A stretch of 64,000 bases of DNA from Syngnathus acus (taxonomy: Eukaryota; Chordata; Actinopteri; Syngnathiformes; Syngnathidae), in assembly GCF_901709675.1 (NCBI RefSeq), contig NC_051105.1, forward strand, positions 3,587,104 to 3,651,103, given 5' to 3'. Shown one piece after another: positions 48,401 to 63,400 of the stretch. The notes under the pieces were generated by a model, which saw nothing but the letters and a program-made list of their open reading frames with translations, did not search any database and was not told the origin of the DNA. The position numbers were made by a program, and so were the translations under genes. Positions within the stretch are counted from its first letter, which is position 1; each line of letters opens with the position of its first letter.

Positions 48401-51400
48401 TTTCCACGACCCAGGTCTCGTTTTATATATTTGGCGATTTCTTTTTTTCAACGATTCAAATTTGGCACAATTACTAACTCTCTTCTCTGCGGTGTCACAT
48501 TTAGAATAAATCTTTTCACTTTACAAGAATTTAAACATCATAGTTTATTTGACACTTGCTTGGCCGATGTGTCCGTCGCAGCATTCGGTGTGGAGAACAT
48601 GGCCACGGCCATGGACGAGGACCTGGAGGATGAGCTGGAGGAGAAGGAAGAGAAGAGCATGATGTGTCAGTCTGGCATGCACAAGTGGAAGCTGGACCAG
48701 TGCATGGTTTGCACAGTGTGTGGTGACTGCACGGGCTATGGTGCCAGCTGTGTCAGCAGTGGGCGGCCTGACAGAGTACCAGGAGGGTAGGAGAACACAG
48801 ATACAATATTATATATAAGTCCTTTCAAATGACATCTTTGTGTCTTTTTTTTTTTCCACCCCAGCATCTGTGGCTGTGGATCGGGGGAGTCTGGCTGCTC
48901 GGCATGCGGCTGCTGCAAAGCTTGTGCCAGGGAACTGGATGGTCAGGAGGCTCGGCAGAGAGGCATTTTTGATGCCGTCAAAGAGATGATCCCATTGGAT
49001 CTCCTCTTAGGTAACGTCTTTTCCTCACCCTTTAACACCGGAGCCTCTTTTATACAGCGATCCCAAAAAATTCGGCAATATAAATCCGACATTTTGCCTC
49101 CTTTGCTGTTACTGTGCGAGCTTTCACACGGTACCCTGCAATCAGATCATTTGCTGACGTCAATGCTAGCTTCTGTTGTGACGTATGAAATACTTTTCTG
49201 ACAGCAACATGTGCTTTCAACACATCAGGGCGGGAAAAGTGAGTGTAAGGTGTTGTATTTGACATCCCACCCTTGCCATTGCGGCAATCCCGTACAAATA
49301 GTCGCCGTTATGCTGCGTGTGTGATTAATAATACATACAGTACGTGAAAAAGTTTGTTTGAAAAATCTTTACAAAGAAAACAAAATTGCTGAGAATGAGG
49401 TTGGAATTATATTCGAATAAAAATGAAGATTTAGAAAATAAATTTGAGGACAAAAGGTCAACATTACATTTTTCATTTATGCAAAAACTGCAAGGCGGGT
49501 CTTGCAAGTGTGACATTATTAACACTTCTGTCCCAGTATTACACTTACACAGAGTTGCTGGTTCTATTCTGACTGTGATACTACCTTCAAAAGCAGAAAA
49601 TAGCAAGGTGGACTTTTGTCCATTCTTTGCATGGCGCCACTGACACAGAACAGCAGAAGAAGGGCATCTCTTCCAGGCAGGCTAAAAAAAGGATCTGCTG
49701 TGTTCTGGCCCACAAACTTTATCATTCACTCTCAAGTTGTCCCTCTCACTTACAAACTAAGCATGATGATCTCCTTACTACATAAGGTGTGGAAAGAGGA
49801 TTTTTCAGCTTTCAGGAGTGTGCTGGTTAATGCAACCTGCGTAAGGATCACGGGAAACTTTGAAGAAGTTGCGAGAAACCTGTCTTTGTTTTTTCCGAGT
49901 CTGTTCTGCACACACTGCCCCCTGCCTGTTGCTTTTCTGCTGCATTCCATGTGCCTGTGTCACCCATTTTGTTCTCCTGCGGAGTTGACTCACTGTTAGT
50001 CCATTACGTGACGTCTATCCATCATCGTTCATTCATTGATGTTTGTCTTGTTGTGTTCTGCTCTGCTCCTTCTTCTCTTCCCATCCTGCATCTGTCTGGC
50101 CTGGCTGCACCTCCCCATCCTTTTTTTTGTTATCAGCTGTGCCTGTTCCTCCCCCTCCAGGCGTGAACATCGAGGAGCACATTCAGATTCGTCAGGAGGA
50201 GAAACGGCAAAGGATCAACCGCCGACACAGGCTGGAGGAGGGACGAGGTAGGACTCAGGTCAAGACAGATGGGGGCCATCCATTTATCTGAGGCTAAAAT
50301 TTCCCATAAAATGGAAATACATCAAGGAACCTCTATTTGTGTTTTGGCCACACTGAAAAATCCAAAAATAATATTCATTTGAGAAATAAGAAAAGAATCT
50401 TCATTTAAGAATGCATTTACATCTACGTATTTTAACAGAATACAATACTTTTACGATAGATAAAATGTTACTTCATGAAAATAAAAATGAAGAGATAAAT
50501 AAAAATCGACATTTCTAACAACAGCGCGAGTGTGCACAAAACTGATTTCCTATTTGCCATTTTATGCGTCAGAGCACTTGCGTTGGAGAGATTACTACTC
50601 GCTGAAAATCGCTATGGTAATATAAATAGGTCTGTCAATGTCAGACCTATTTAATTTATTTAGTTCTGAATATACTATATCCCATGTCAGTGTTTATTAC
50701 TGCAGTAGCCGAGATTAATACTTTGGTAGCTCTCATTCCTCGTGCAAACATTAATAAAAAGTACACGCATTTTTCCAAATAATGTACGTGTTTCATATTC
50801 TTAAATTATTGCTTAAGTTTTAGAAATATATGAGTTTTTTTTTGTGTGTTCATTTATTTTTCAAGACATAACTATTTGTTGGTTTGATAAGTGAAAAAAT
50901 AAACAATTGACAATTACTCATGAATTCTTTTGAGCTGAGTAAGACTTTTCAATTGCCTGAACAAAGTAATGACTTGACTTGCATTTGTTTTGGTGACTTG
51001 ACGTCAGATATTTATGTGATTATATTTTTACAAGAATAAGTCATAATATTAACATTAGTCATACTTTTGAAGATTAAAGTCATCTTGACTTTAGACTGGA
51101 ATTTTTTTTTCTTTCTTCTTCGACAACTTTTTTTCAGTGTGGCCAGTACGATATTGTGCAACACCACATAATCTCAGAACTCCTGGCACAGAGCTTCATC
51201 AAAAACACAATTTAAAATTGACTTCAAAATATCATCCATGTAATTATTTACCAATAGTTGAACTGGTCATCCTAACCACATTACCCATCCTCGTTAAGTG
51301 CAGTAATTTTCCAAACTCAAATATACAGCTGCAGTTGCAACATAGCAGCCGAGGGGCAAATTTAGAGTAAAATGCGGTTTTCAGACCTTTCTAGTGTATT

Positions 51401-54400
51401 CATAAATAGTCAGGGAGTGTTGGGAATAGTGTGAATGGCATGAGTATCAATCAGTGTTCATCCCCTTTCATTTCAATTATCTTTAAGGTGCTGCGCTAGC
51501 TTGGGTGCCTTGGTGACTTCCCCCATGCTTTTTTATTTTCTTTTCTTTGGTGAGCGTGCATGGTCGTGGCATAGCGGTATTTATCTTGTGCTGTTTCCCA
51601 TTGATTTGTGAGCGTTGTTGCATGCATGTGAAAGTTTCTTTCTCCCCTAGGCCCCATTGTTTTCCCCGGTACCATTTTAATGAACCAGCGTGAGCAAGCC
51701 CTAGCCAGAATAAGACCCCTTCAGGCGCTAAGGCATAAACGGGACAAGCACAAAGGTACTACGGTCTTACACTACCTCAATGGGGACGGAGACGACCCCC
51801 CCCCCTCACTTTATTTGACTTATTTCCCCCGTCTGGCTGTCCCGTCCACTCTCTAACGGGGGTCATTCAAGTGTCTTTAGGTTTAGATTTCATGGCAAGA
51901 TCCACTCACTTGTGGGCTTTCTAATAGCAGTTCCACCATGGTTTGATTTGTTTTTCAAATTGCATGGTGGGCTGGATTAAAAGCTGATGGTTGACTTTTC
52001 TCAGACACAGTGCTTTTTTTTATGACTTAATGCCAGGGAGAAGGAAACCCTTCACTATTCCTGTGTAATAAAAAGTACACTAGACCCTCAGAAGTGGAAC
52101 ACAAGTTCTGTTCTAGGAGGCAAATTGATTTCATTCTTGGATTACATTGAATCTTTTTAGAATGCTACTTCAAAACATTACCTGTACACTTGGTACAAGT
52201 TGCATTATGCCACATTTGGAGCTGGAAACAAACGAATCCATTTGACAGGTTCCGAGTTCTCGTTCAGCATTCAAATTCCTTTTCTCATTGTTTGATACAG
52301 CAAGAGTTCTGAGGGTCAACTGTGCGTATACTTGACAATTTTGCATTTTTTAGCATCCTTCCTGAAGAAGAGGAAGCTAGTTTTCCCCTTTGCCCCCCCC
52401 CCCCCCCAACTGACACACTCTTGCACTCCACTGTTTTATTTCTGCTGAACTTTCAGCCCTGCCTGTTTAGTCATAGGGCTATGAGTCAGTCAATATTTAA
52501 TTTGATAGCTTCTAATCTTTTATTTTGTAAACCACAAACAGTTGGCAGTCATTGTGTTGTATGTGATTTATGGGAATTGACGCCCCACGCCTTAAGTCAG
52601 ACCTTTTACACAAGACTCTGTCGACCATATTTCCTCAGTGTAGTTTAAAAAAAAAAAAGGAAAAATACAGTCTGTTGTATCTCTTGCAGACAAGCTTTAT
52701 TGTGTTTTATTTGAGGTCTGTTTCCCAGAAAGATCTGTTTTTTTCCCTTCTTCTTTCATTCTCAGCATGTGATTTCCTTCTCTCCTTTATCCTCCAGCTT
52801 AGTTTCTCCCAGGACTGTAGACACGAGACTCCTGGAAGTTGGTCCTGAGCTGCTTTTGCTACCCTCTGTTGCCCTCAAAACAGATCCACTTTTGTGATCT
52901 TTTTTTTTTTTCTTCTTCTAGATGGCAGCAGTGAGCGCGGTGAGAAAGATGCCAGTAAAATCACCACCTACCCACCCGGGGCAGTCAGATTTGACTGTGA
53001 AATGAGAGCTGTGCAGGTCAGCTGCGGTTTCCACCACTCGGGTAGGTTACTTCTCATAACCTTAATCTTAACATAAAAGATCTGGTCAGCTTCTTGGCAT
53101 GTCAAATTGATAATATGATAGTGATGAACCACCACTGCTTGTTTTTCTGCTATTTCACTTGTGATTTTTATGGTTGCATTTTTTTTTGCAGTGGTGCTGA
53201 TGGAGAATGGAGACGTCTATACGTTTGGTTACGGACAACATGGCCAGCTTGGACATGGTGATGTCAACTCCAGGTACTCTTTTGATTGCCTTTAAAAACA
53301 TACGGGGGTTAAGACAACCGATGGTGGTAACCAGGAATTGACGAAAACACTTCTAGGCCATAAATATAAAATAATCAAACACAAAACAATGCAAAGTAGG
53401 TTATTACCAGCGAGTCATCAACTCAAATTTTTGTATGAAAACACTCCAAGGCCATTAATACAAAACATTAAAAACAGTAAGTGCAACTATGGCTAATGCT
53501 GCGTGATGTCATGTTCATGTGTACCTTTCCTAATCTCAAAATGTTATATTTTAGGATCTTCGTAAACCTACGATGCTCGGCAAACGTAGATCTTGAGCAA
53601 ATTGACCATACAAACGGCATCTCGTCTTTCTAGGGGATCTCCAACGTTGATCCAGGCTCTCCCGGGCCCGAGCGTCCAAGTGACGGCAGGCAGCAACCAC
53701 ACTGTTGTTCTTCTAGTGGACGGGCAGGTCTTCACTTTTGGTAGTTTCTCGGTAAGATTATTATTATTTTTTAAACAGTTTACTCAACATGAGTCACATT
53801 GAAACCCCAAAACACACAATTGATCTCTTAGAAGGGACAGCTTGGGCGACCTATCCTTGACATGCCCTACTGGAACGCCAAACCATCCCCTATGCCCAAC
53901 ATCGGCGCCAAATACGGACGAAAGGCCACCTGGATCGGCGCCAGCGGTGATCAGACGTTCCTGCGTATTGACGAGGCGCTCATCAACTCGCACGTGCTGG
54001 CCACTTCCGAGATCTTTGCCAGCAAACACATAATCGGTCTCGTGCCCTCCTTCGTTTCTGAGCCGCCTCCGTTCAAATGCTTACTCATCAACAAAATGGA
54101 CGGAAGCTGCCGCACCTTCAATGATTCTGAGCAGGAGGACCTGCAAGGGTTTGGGCTGTGCCTGGACCCTGTCTATGATGTCATATGGAGGTCAGTCCAA
54201 GGACTTTTTGTGCTATTATTTTCCATTAAAAAAATATCACTCTGGCCCACCAAGAATATATGTTCATTACAAAGAGTCCACAATATTTGTTCCATCAATT
54301 TAGCCATTGTTTTTCTCTGTTGCTGCTAGCCACTCCACATCTTCTCCCTGTGCTCCTTCGAAAAAACGTTGGTAATCAATCTCCTTAATCGAGTTCATCT

Positions 54401-57400
54401 GTGTGCTTTTAGGTTCTTACCAGCTTCGAGAGAGATGTGGTGCTACAACGCAGTGATAGCAGACGCCAGGGTGCCCTCCGCCACAGATCTACAAGCTCGC
54501 TGCAGCATCCTCAGCCCGGAGCTGGCGCTGCCTGCGGGGTCACAAGCCACCACCACGCGCTCACATGGCGCCCTACACATTCTTGGTAATGCGAGAGCTT
54601 ATATTCTGCCTTGGCGTTAGCGTTTACCGCAACGCCAGAAGGTTTCATGCTAAGTATACTTCTGTCGCCAGGTTGCCTGGATACCCTGGCGGCCATGCAG
54701 GAGTTGAAGATGGGTGTGGCCAGCGCCGAGGAAGAGACACAGGCAGTTATGAAGGTCTACTCCAAGGAGGACTACAGCGTGGTGAACCGCTTTGAGAGTA
54801 AGTGTGTACTTGAAAATATAAATCAGTCGTCTTTGAGCTGTGATTTATCGGAGGTTGGCCGTTGAACATTATAGCCATCAGCACATCGCATGGCCTTAAT
54901 GATGTGGGATGTTTTAGGTCACGGTGGAGGTTGGGGCTACTCGGCCCACTCTGTTGAGGCCATTCGCTTTTGTGCTGACGCCGACATCTTGCTGGGTGGG
55001 CTGGGCCTCTTTGGTGGGCGTGGGGAATATACCGCTAAAATCAAGGTAAGAAACCTGTTGCTCAAATTAAGGCTGCGTTGATTTCTTAGTCAGAATTCAT
55101 TGAATGCTTTAATCCCATTTTGGCAGCTTTTTGAACTGGGGCCTGATGGAGGCGACCATGAGACAGATGGAGATCTTCTTGCTGAGACTGACGTACTGGC
55201 CTATGACTGTGCTGCCAGGTACAGTTAATTTAGATTACCGGTATGTACTGTGTTAAATATTACTCAAGTGCTGCCTAATCTACTCGAGTAAAGAAACGCC
55301 TGGTCTAAGTAGACGCCTCCTTTCTTCTTTCTGCCTTACTTTTTTTTAAATGCATCTGCACAAATAAAGTTCTTCTCCATAAATACATACAATTAATAAG
55401 ATGCATGGGACTGCGGGATTTTTAGTGGGGAAAAAAATCTGCTGGGCATTAAGTACTATATGATAAAGTATTCTTCCCGTTCATCATTGTTGCATTCGTT
55501 TCAATTGAACGTTTTTGTTTTTAAATGAATTCCAGAGAAAAATACGCCATGATGTTTGATGAGCCAGTGCTGCTACAGTCGGGCTGGTGGTACGTGGCCT
55601 GGGCCCGGGTGTCCGGTCCCAGCAGTGACTGTGGATCCCACGGACAAGCTACTATCACCACCGATGATGGGTACAACAAACTTCACGTTTATCTACCATG
55701 CAATACCTTGGGAGACATATTTCATTCTTATTTGTTTCTCTTAAGTGTGGTATTCCAGTTTAAAAGCTCCAAGAAGTCAAACAATGGTACAGACGTCAAT
55801 GCGGGTCAAATTCCTCAGCTACTTTACAGGCAAGTGTTATTACTAGTGATTTATGCTTCTTTATTGTCAAATAAATGTAAACCTATCCAATATTATTTCA
55901 CATTAGGCTTCCGTCAAATGATGGGAATGCATCAAAAGGAAAACAGCAGACCAGTGAGCCAGTTCACATCCTTAAGCGCTCGTTTGCTCGGACAGTCTCT
56001 GTGGTAACTACCGGCAGAATAATTTGGAGGTGGTTAACATCACATAGCTTTATTATTTACACGTTTTTTTTTTCCCCCCACAGGAATGCTTTGAGTCTCT
56101 GCTCAGCATCCTCCACTGGAGCTGGACCACCTTGGTTCTGGGTGTGGAGGAGCTGCGAGGCCTGAAGGGCTTCCAGTACACAGCCACCTTGCTTGATCTG
56201 GAGAGGTTGCGCTTTGTGGGGACGTGCTGCCTCCGCCTGCTCCGGGTCTACATCTGCGAGATCTTCCCCATTGCCGGTAAGATGACACGGAGGTTTATTA
56301 GCCTACGGACACCTGCCTTATATCGATAGAAGAGTTTTGATTTCAAGTGGGTGTTCTCACTGTGTGATCGGGCTCTTAGCCAGTGCCAAAGCTGTGGTGG
56401 AGGAGTCGAGCAAGCTGGCCGAGTGCGTGGGGAAGACACGCAGCCTGCTGAAGAAAATCCTGTCGGAGAGCACGGACAACTGTTTGACCAAGCTGGACAA
56501 CGACCCACAGGGCTACCTGTCCCAGCCTCTAACGCTGCTGGAGGCCGTGCTGCAAGAGTGCCACAACACCTTCACCGCCTGTTTCCATTCCTTCTACCCA
56601 ACACCTGCGCTGCAGTGGGCCTGCCTTTGCGACCTGCTCAATTGCCTGGATCAGGTTAATCATCATTTTGTTGAGATGTTATTTGACATGTTGAAGCTAT
56701 TTGTCTTTCAAAAATGAATTCTTCTTGGGATCAATTATGTTTAGAATAATTTACTCCTTATTTCAGACATTTGCTATGATGAAATCTTTATAAACAATAC
56801 AAGGGCAAGTCCAGTATGACCAGTCTAATCAATGAATCAATCTTTAAACATAAACACCATAATTAAAGCCATTAACCAGTAATGCAATTTAAAACGTCAC
56901 ATACATGATAGTTAAACCAGGGGTGTCCCAAGTCCAACCCACGAGTAATTTCCTGCCTGCTTCACATTTTTTATAGTGCTGCCACATGTTCTAAAAATGA
57001 AATCTAAACATGGCTTGCATCATAAGGTAGCTAAACCCTGAGGAGAATAAAGAGCACGGAAAGAACATCTTCCATTTTGTTGTTATTGTTTCCAGGACAT
57101 TGCTGAGGCCAACTTTCGCACATCCAGCAGTCGTCTGCTGGCGGCAGTCATGTCCGCTTTGTGCAACACCTCGGTTAAATTGACGTCCATCCTGCCCATC
57201 GCGTACGATGGCGAGGTCCTGCTGCGCTCGCTAGTCAAGCAAGTCAGCACGGAGAACGACTCGGCTCTCGCTCATCGCTTCCCCCTGCTTGTGGCCCACA
57301 TGGAGAAGCTAAGCCATGTGAGCGTCATGTGCACGTTGTGAATCATTCTAATTCAGGAAATTATTGAAAGGATTGAATTGTTATTCTCGTCGACCTTAGA

Positions 57401-60400
57401 CCGAGGAGAACCTGATGGGAATGACCAGCTTTCGGGAAGTCCTGGAGAAGATGCTGGTGATTGTGGTGCTTCCGGTCAGGAAGAGCCTGAGGAAAGAGGT
57501 GGAGCTTTTCTCTCCACACCTGGTGTCCAACACCTGTGGTCTGCTGGCCTCCATCGTCTCTGAGCTCACTGCCTCTGCCCTGGGCTCCGAGGTAAAGAAT
57601 TTGATCACTGATCATTTCTGAGCAAGTTTTTGAGTTAATTATTTTTTGTCTCCTCCGTATTAGATTGATGGTCTGAACTCGCTCCACTCTGTGAAGGCCT
57701 CTCCGAACCGTTTCACCAAGACGAGCCAAGGCCGCAGCTGGAACACGGGCAACGGTTCTCCGGATGCAATTTGCATGACAGTGGACAAGCCGGGTGTCGT
57801 CTTAGTGGGTGTCTGCGTGTACGGAGGCGGCGGCATCCACGAGTATGAGCTGGAGGTGCTCGCTGACGATGTAAGAAAGCGTATTAAGGTGGATTTGTGC
57901 TTCACTGTGCACCGTTTCAAATTGTTTTTGTTAACTTCTGTCTTTTCATACAGGCACAAACAGAGCACCCAGGGGACTCTGCACACACTCATAGGTGGAC
58001 ATCTCTAGAGCTGGTGAAAGGAACTTACAGCACTGATGATTCTCCGAGTGATATTGCGGAGATTCGCCTGGACAAGGCCGTGCCGCTCAAGGTACGTAGA
58101 CAATTAAAAAAAAAAAAAAATGCTTGGCTCTGTTTTAGTAATCCTCTTTGTACTGCTTTTACTCAGTGCCCCCTAGTGCTGAGAATGAGACACCACATAA
58201 CTGAAATATCTTTCGTCTGCAAGAACGATGTACATTGCAAATCTTTCCAAAGTAGACCAATCCACTTCCAACGTTTTATCATTTCAAACTAATTTTACGA
58301 CAAGGAAATAATATACAGTGAATTTATCAGTTCTTTTTAGGTAATTGTATTGCTATAATGTGTGAGCAGCCAGATTCTTTTGTGTGTCGCTATAAATTGC
58401 ATTTTAGGTTCTACGTTTATCATCACATTTCCCTTTTCTATTACTGGTACCCTTCTGCGATGGCATAAAAAAAATGCAGAGCTCATTTGTGAAGTTCAAG
58501 TTATATAGACTGGGGGTCTCTACCTTTTTGAAAGTGAGAGCAATTATACTTTGGTACCGATTAATACGAAGGGCTACACACATTTGCTCAAATTACTGTT
58601 CATTTTGTTGTATGTTAATCAATAATAAATGATGTGAATTTTTGTGAAGACACTGATCATGTTAATAGTTTCTCACAATAACGAGCAACATTTTATTTCT
58701 GTAATTCTCTGCCAGTGTCTTCTTTATTTTCAAAATATCATCCATGCAACATTCCGAGAAAATCACAGTGCCAACACAGGTTTGTTATTCTTCAAACAGA
58801 CCCGTGGGCTACTAATGTGGTCCTTGGGGTCTACCTGGTGACCCTAGGTGCAGAGTTCATAAAATCTGGTGGCATCTTGCTTGATGTTGATATTTTTCTG
58901 GAATATTGTTAAACCTTTGTGATATAAAACTGAGCTGTATTCTCGTGTAGGAAGCGGTAAAGTATGCCGTGCGATTGCGCAACTATGGCAGCCGCACTGC
59001 AAACGGAGATGGCGGCATGACCACGGTGCAGTGCTCAGACGGTGTGTCCTTCACCTTCAGCACTTGTAGCTTGAGCAGCAATGGCACCAACCAGACGCGA
59101 GGACAGATCCCTCAGATTCTCTATTACAGGTAAACCCCAACTTTCTTTTTCCAGAAGACATCTCTGTTCTGTATTTTTTTTCATCTGACGTTTGTCTTCT
59201 GACTTAAGGAGTGAATATGATGGCGATCTCCAATCCCAGCTGCTGAGCAAAGCCAACGAAGAGGACAAAAACTGCAGCCGGGCACTGTCTGTGGTCAGTG
59301 CTGTGGTCAGGGCCGCCAAGGACTTGCTTCATAGGGCTTTTGCTGTCGATGGTAAGCCGGGTAATCAGACACCTCATTTGCAAATTTAACTTAGAGCCAC
59401 TCGAATAGATTTTTTTCGCCTCCCTAATCTAATTTACTCAGTCTGCTCACAGTTTTATCAATGTCCATTTTCTCTTTAGTGGACGACATCCCTGAGCTGT
59501 TAAGCTCCTCCAGCCTTTTCTCCATGCTGCTTCCCCTTATCCTGGCCTACATTGGCCCTGTGGCTGCATCTGTACCAAAGGTATCCTTTCAAGCACCTTA
59601 ACTAGCATTCCATTGACCTTCTTCATTCGCACGGTGTTGATATTGCGCCTCGTCCTCAACCAGGCCGCCGTCGAGGTCTTCGGGCTCGTCCAAGAGCTGC
59701 TTCCCGCCGTTTCGGCCCTCAACCAAAAGTACGCCCCGCCCACGTTTAACCCCAATCAATCGACGGACAGCACAACTGGCAACCAGCTGGAGCAAGGACT
59801 GTCAGCTTGCACAACCTCCAATCACTACTCCGTGATAGAAAGTGACCACCCCTACAAACAAGCCGGGGTCACGCAATATAAGGTACAATATTCTTTAATA
59901 TATATCCCAATGGTTTTGGTTACAGGCCATACTTGTTTAGTTAGGGTATGTCAGTGTAATCTGATGTCACACAAAATGATTGTGACCCCAGTGATTGACT
60001 GAAAGACTATATAAACTAATTTGCGTTTCCTATATTTAGTGGTTATACTGGATATTACCACACAAACAGCTCTTCATGGAAAATATCTTAATGATATATA
60101 TTCAGGTAATCCTAGATTAAAAAAAAAAAATCAAGGATTATCCTGAAATCCCTTCTTCAAAGGTTACATACACAATGCCTGTTTTTGTTCAACTCTTTCT
60201 AATCAGCTGACTGGGAAAAAAAAAATCATTGAATGTGCTTTGTTGAGTATAGATAAAATTAATTAGTCTGCAAAAAAAACCTTCATTATATAGTAGTGTA
60301 TTAAAAATAAAAAATACTATCTGTGTATGACTATATGCTGTCAGCCTGAAATGATTACGATTTATTTGTAAAAATAAAAGTAAATATTGCTGTCCCTATT

Positions 60401-63400
60401 GATGCTTTTTGTTTACGACTGTAGGTTTGATGTTGCCAAGTGCCATATTTCCAATCATTTACACCCCATTTGAATCAAGTCTCTTTTATGTTGTAACCGT
60501 GATAAGATCTCATCTGCCTTCAGATCTCCTTTCCTGAATGTGTGCGTTGGACGAGCATCGAGTTCGACTCGCAGTGCGGCACTGCTCAGCCCGAAGACAT
60601 CCTCCGGCTGCTCATCCCCAGTCGCACCCTACACCTGTCCTGCTTGGGCAGTAAAGCCCTGGTGCATGACACCATCAACACCTGGACCGAGCTCAGGAAG
60701 TTTTCAGGCTCAACGGGTTGGCCGACCACAGTGCTTGTCCTGCCAGGTGAGAGGATTGCATCCTGTCACTTCTGTTTTTTTTCATTTCTTAATTCATTAC
60801 AAATATTAATGTTGCAATAAACTTCCTCTACAGGTAATGAAGTCCTGTTTTCACTTGAAACCGCCTCAGATTATGTGAAGGATGAGAAGGCATCCTTTTA
60901 TGGCTTCAAGTGTGTTGCAGTGGGATATGAATTCAATCCAGGCCCTGATGAGGTAATGTCTGCTTCTTAATTTTTCTGCTTAATAGTTCTTATTATATCA
61001 AAATAAAACCTGAATGTCACTGTATCTGTTCTATTTGGATATTTCAGGGCATCATCCAGCTGGAGAAAGAGTTGGCGTACTTGGGTAGTGTGTGTGCTGC
61101 AGCTCTGATGAAGAAAGACCTGGCGCTCCCTATAGGTATGAGGCCTGACGGGCATGACTCATCGTAATGTATTATATATTGCGAGTTACTACTATTTAAT
61201 TCCATCACTCTTGTAATGCCTAACCTCAAAAACTACTAGTGTATCATTTGTTTTGTTCTGCACTCCCATGTTGTTAGGCAATGAGCTCGAGGAGGACTTA
61301 GAGATCCTAGAAGAAGCCTCTCTCCAGGTAAGCGACTTGTTAAATGTATTTATCATTTTTTAAATCCTATTGTCATTCTGCCTTTATTGATCCCTTTGCT
61401 GCCCCATTAGGTGTGCAAAGCTCATACAGGGATTTTAGGGAAGGGTCTGGCACTCTCCCATCCGCCCATCATTCTCGAGGCCCTGGAGGGGAACCTGCCC
61501 TTGCACCTCCAAACCAACGAGCACTCTTTCCTTGAGGACTTCATCACGTGTGTGCAGAACTCAAGCGGAGGACGTCTAGCGAGGTAGAAATTAATCTCAT
61601 TGCCTTTTGTTTCTATTTTCCGCTGCACAGGTTTGACTTTATTTGCTATTGAAGCTTTTCCACTGGCAAAAGCAGGCATTGGAAAAAGGTGCTATTTCTG
61701 TTTCCAAGTGCGCTAATGTGCTACCAAATGGATAATGTAAACCACTACTTGTTTCTCATTGGTCGAGCAGATTAGTCTTTGTTATCATTTGATGATCCAC
61801 AACTCCAAGAGACCAAAATAAACATGCGAATGTGAGTTTAGCTTTACCTTAACTGCAATAGTCTATTATTTCTGTCCTTAGTCACCTCTTTGGTAAAGTG
61901 CGGCTCTATTTACCGTATTTTCCGCACTCTAAGGCGCACCGGATTCTAAGGCGCACCTTCAATGAATGGCCCATTTTAAAACTTTGTTCATATATAAGGC
62001 GCATAGAATAAATAACTCAACGTTGCTCAAACATTAATGCAATCACAATATAGTAACACTCGAAATAGTGAAAACTAACAATATATCAATAACTCAATGT
62101 TGCTCAAACGTTAATATCACACAACACACAAAATAAACACGTAAAGTTTACTTTAATTAGTCCTCATCCACGAATCCATATTGGTCCATATATAAGGCGC
62201 ACCGGATTATAAGGCGCACTGTCGGCTTTTGAAAAAAATTGGAAGTTTTTAGGTGCGCCTTATAGTGCGGAAAATACGGTATATTCTCAGAAGTAACTAC
62301 AGGGGACCCTCATTCTCCTTTATTGATTGTAATGATTGTCATTCTCACCCTGGTTTTGATTTTTGAAGTGCAAAATCAAGTTCAAAACCCAGCCAAGTCG
62401 GTACTCTCGTATAAAAGTAGGATAAGATAAGCTCACAGTGAGACATCCGACTTGTGCCATTCACAAGTAACTCCATGTTTTGATTATGCCTTGTCATCTC
62501 TTCCTTCAAGGTGGCTGCAACCAGACTCCTACGCCGACCCCCAGAAGACATCTCTGATCCTAAACAAAGATGACATACGCTGCGGGTGGCCAGCTACTAT
62601 TGTTGTGCAGACCAAAGATCAATATGGAGATATGGTGCATGTTCCAAATATGAAGGTTGGGAACAATGTTGACTTCCATTTAGAGAAAATTGAACTGGTC
62701 GAGATGTAGCACTAGACTAAAATTCCTCATCCGTTTCATAACCAGGTGGAAGTAAAGGCCGTGCCTGTTTCTCAAAAGAAGTCGCTGCAGCCTGAAAATG
62801 TGAAAAAACTGCAGCGACTAACCGGAAGCTCCTCACCGGCGTCTTCAGGTCCCGACCTCACCTTTGGAGGTCTGCCAGCACCCAAGCTGGAGGCCACGTA
62901 CGAGCCCATGATTGTGAAAGAAGCTCGCTACATTGCCATCACCATGATGAAGGTCAGCACCATAAAGTCTTTCCTGTTGAGCACCTCATGTAATAACTCC
63001 TTTGACTTTCTCATTTATATTTTTCTAGGCATATGAAAACTACTCGTTTGAGGAGCTACGCTTCGCTTCTCCCACTCCAAAGAGGTACAAGACAGTGAGA
63101 GTTGCATTCGAGTACTGTGGAACCTTATTATTCTCATTTCAAAACAATTGGAAATCATGTCAAGTCTAAATCAATTGTTTAAAAGTAAAATTACTCACCC
63201 TTTGAAGACACCTGACATGCAATGGAGAGAGTGGTGTATATCTGGAATGAATTAATCTGTAGCACTTGGTTAGTTTGGTATAGTTGATGAGCTTCTTACT
63301 GTGGTCAAATTAATTTGTGTATGTCATTAATGATTGCTCATCATACAGAGAAGCCAGAATATTTCAGATGCTGTTTCCGTCCTAAACTCGGTTCCGTGGT

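Noticed and set aside
48227-48581. Continuous frame through the intron between mycbp2 exons 14 and 15
   Set aside because: The intron happens to lack stops in that frame, but good donor and acceptor sites and the family sequence support splicing.
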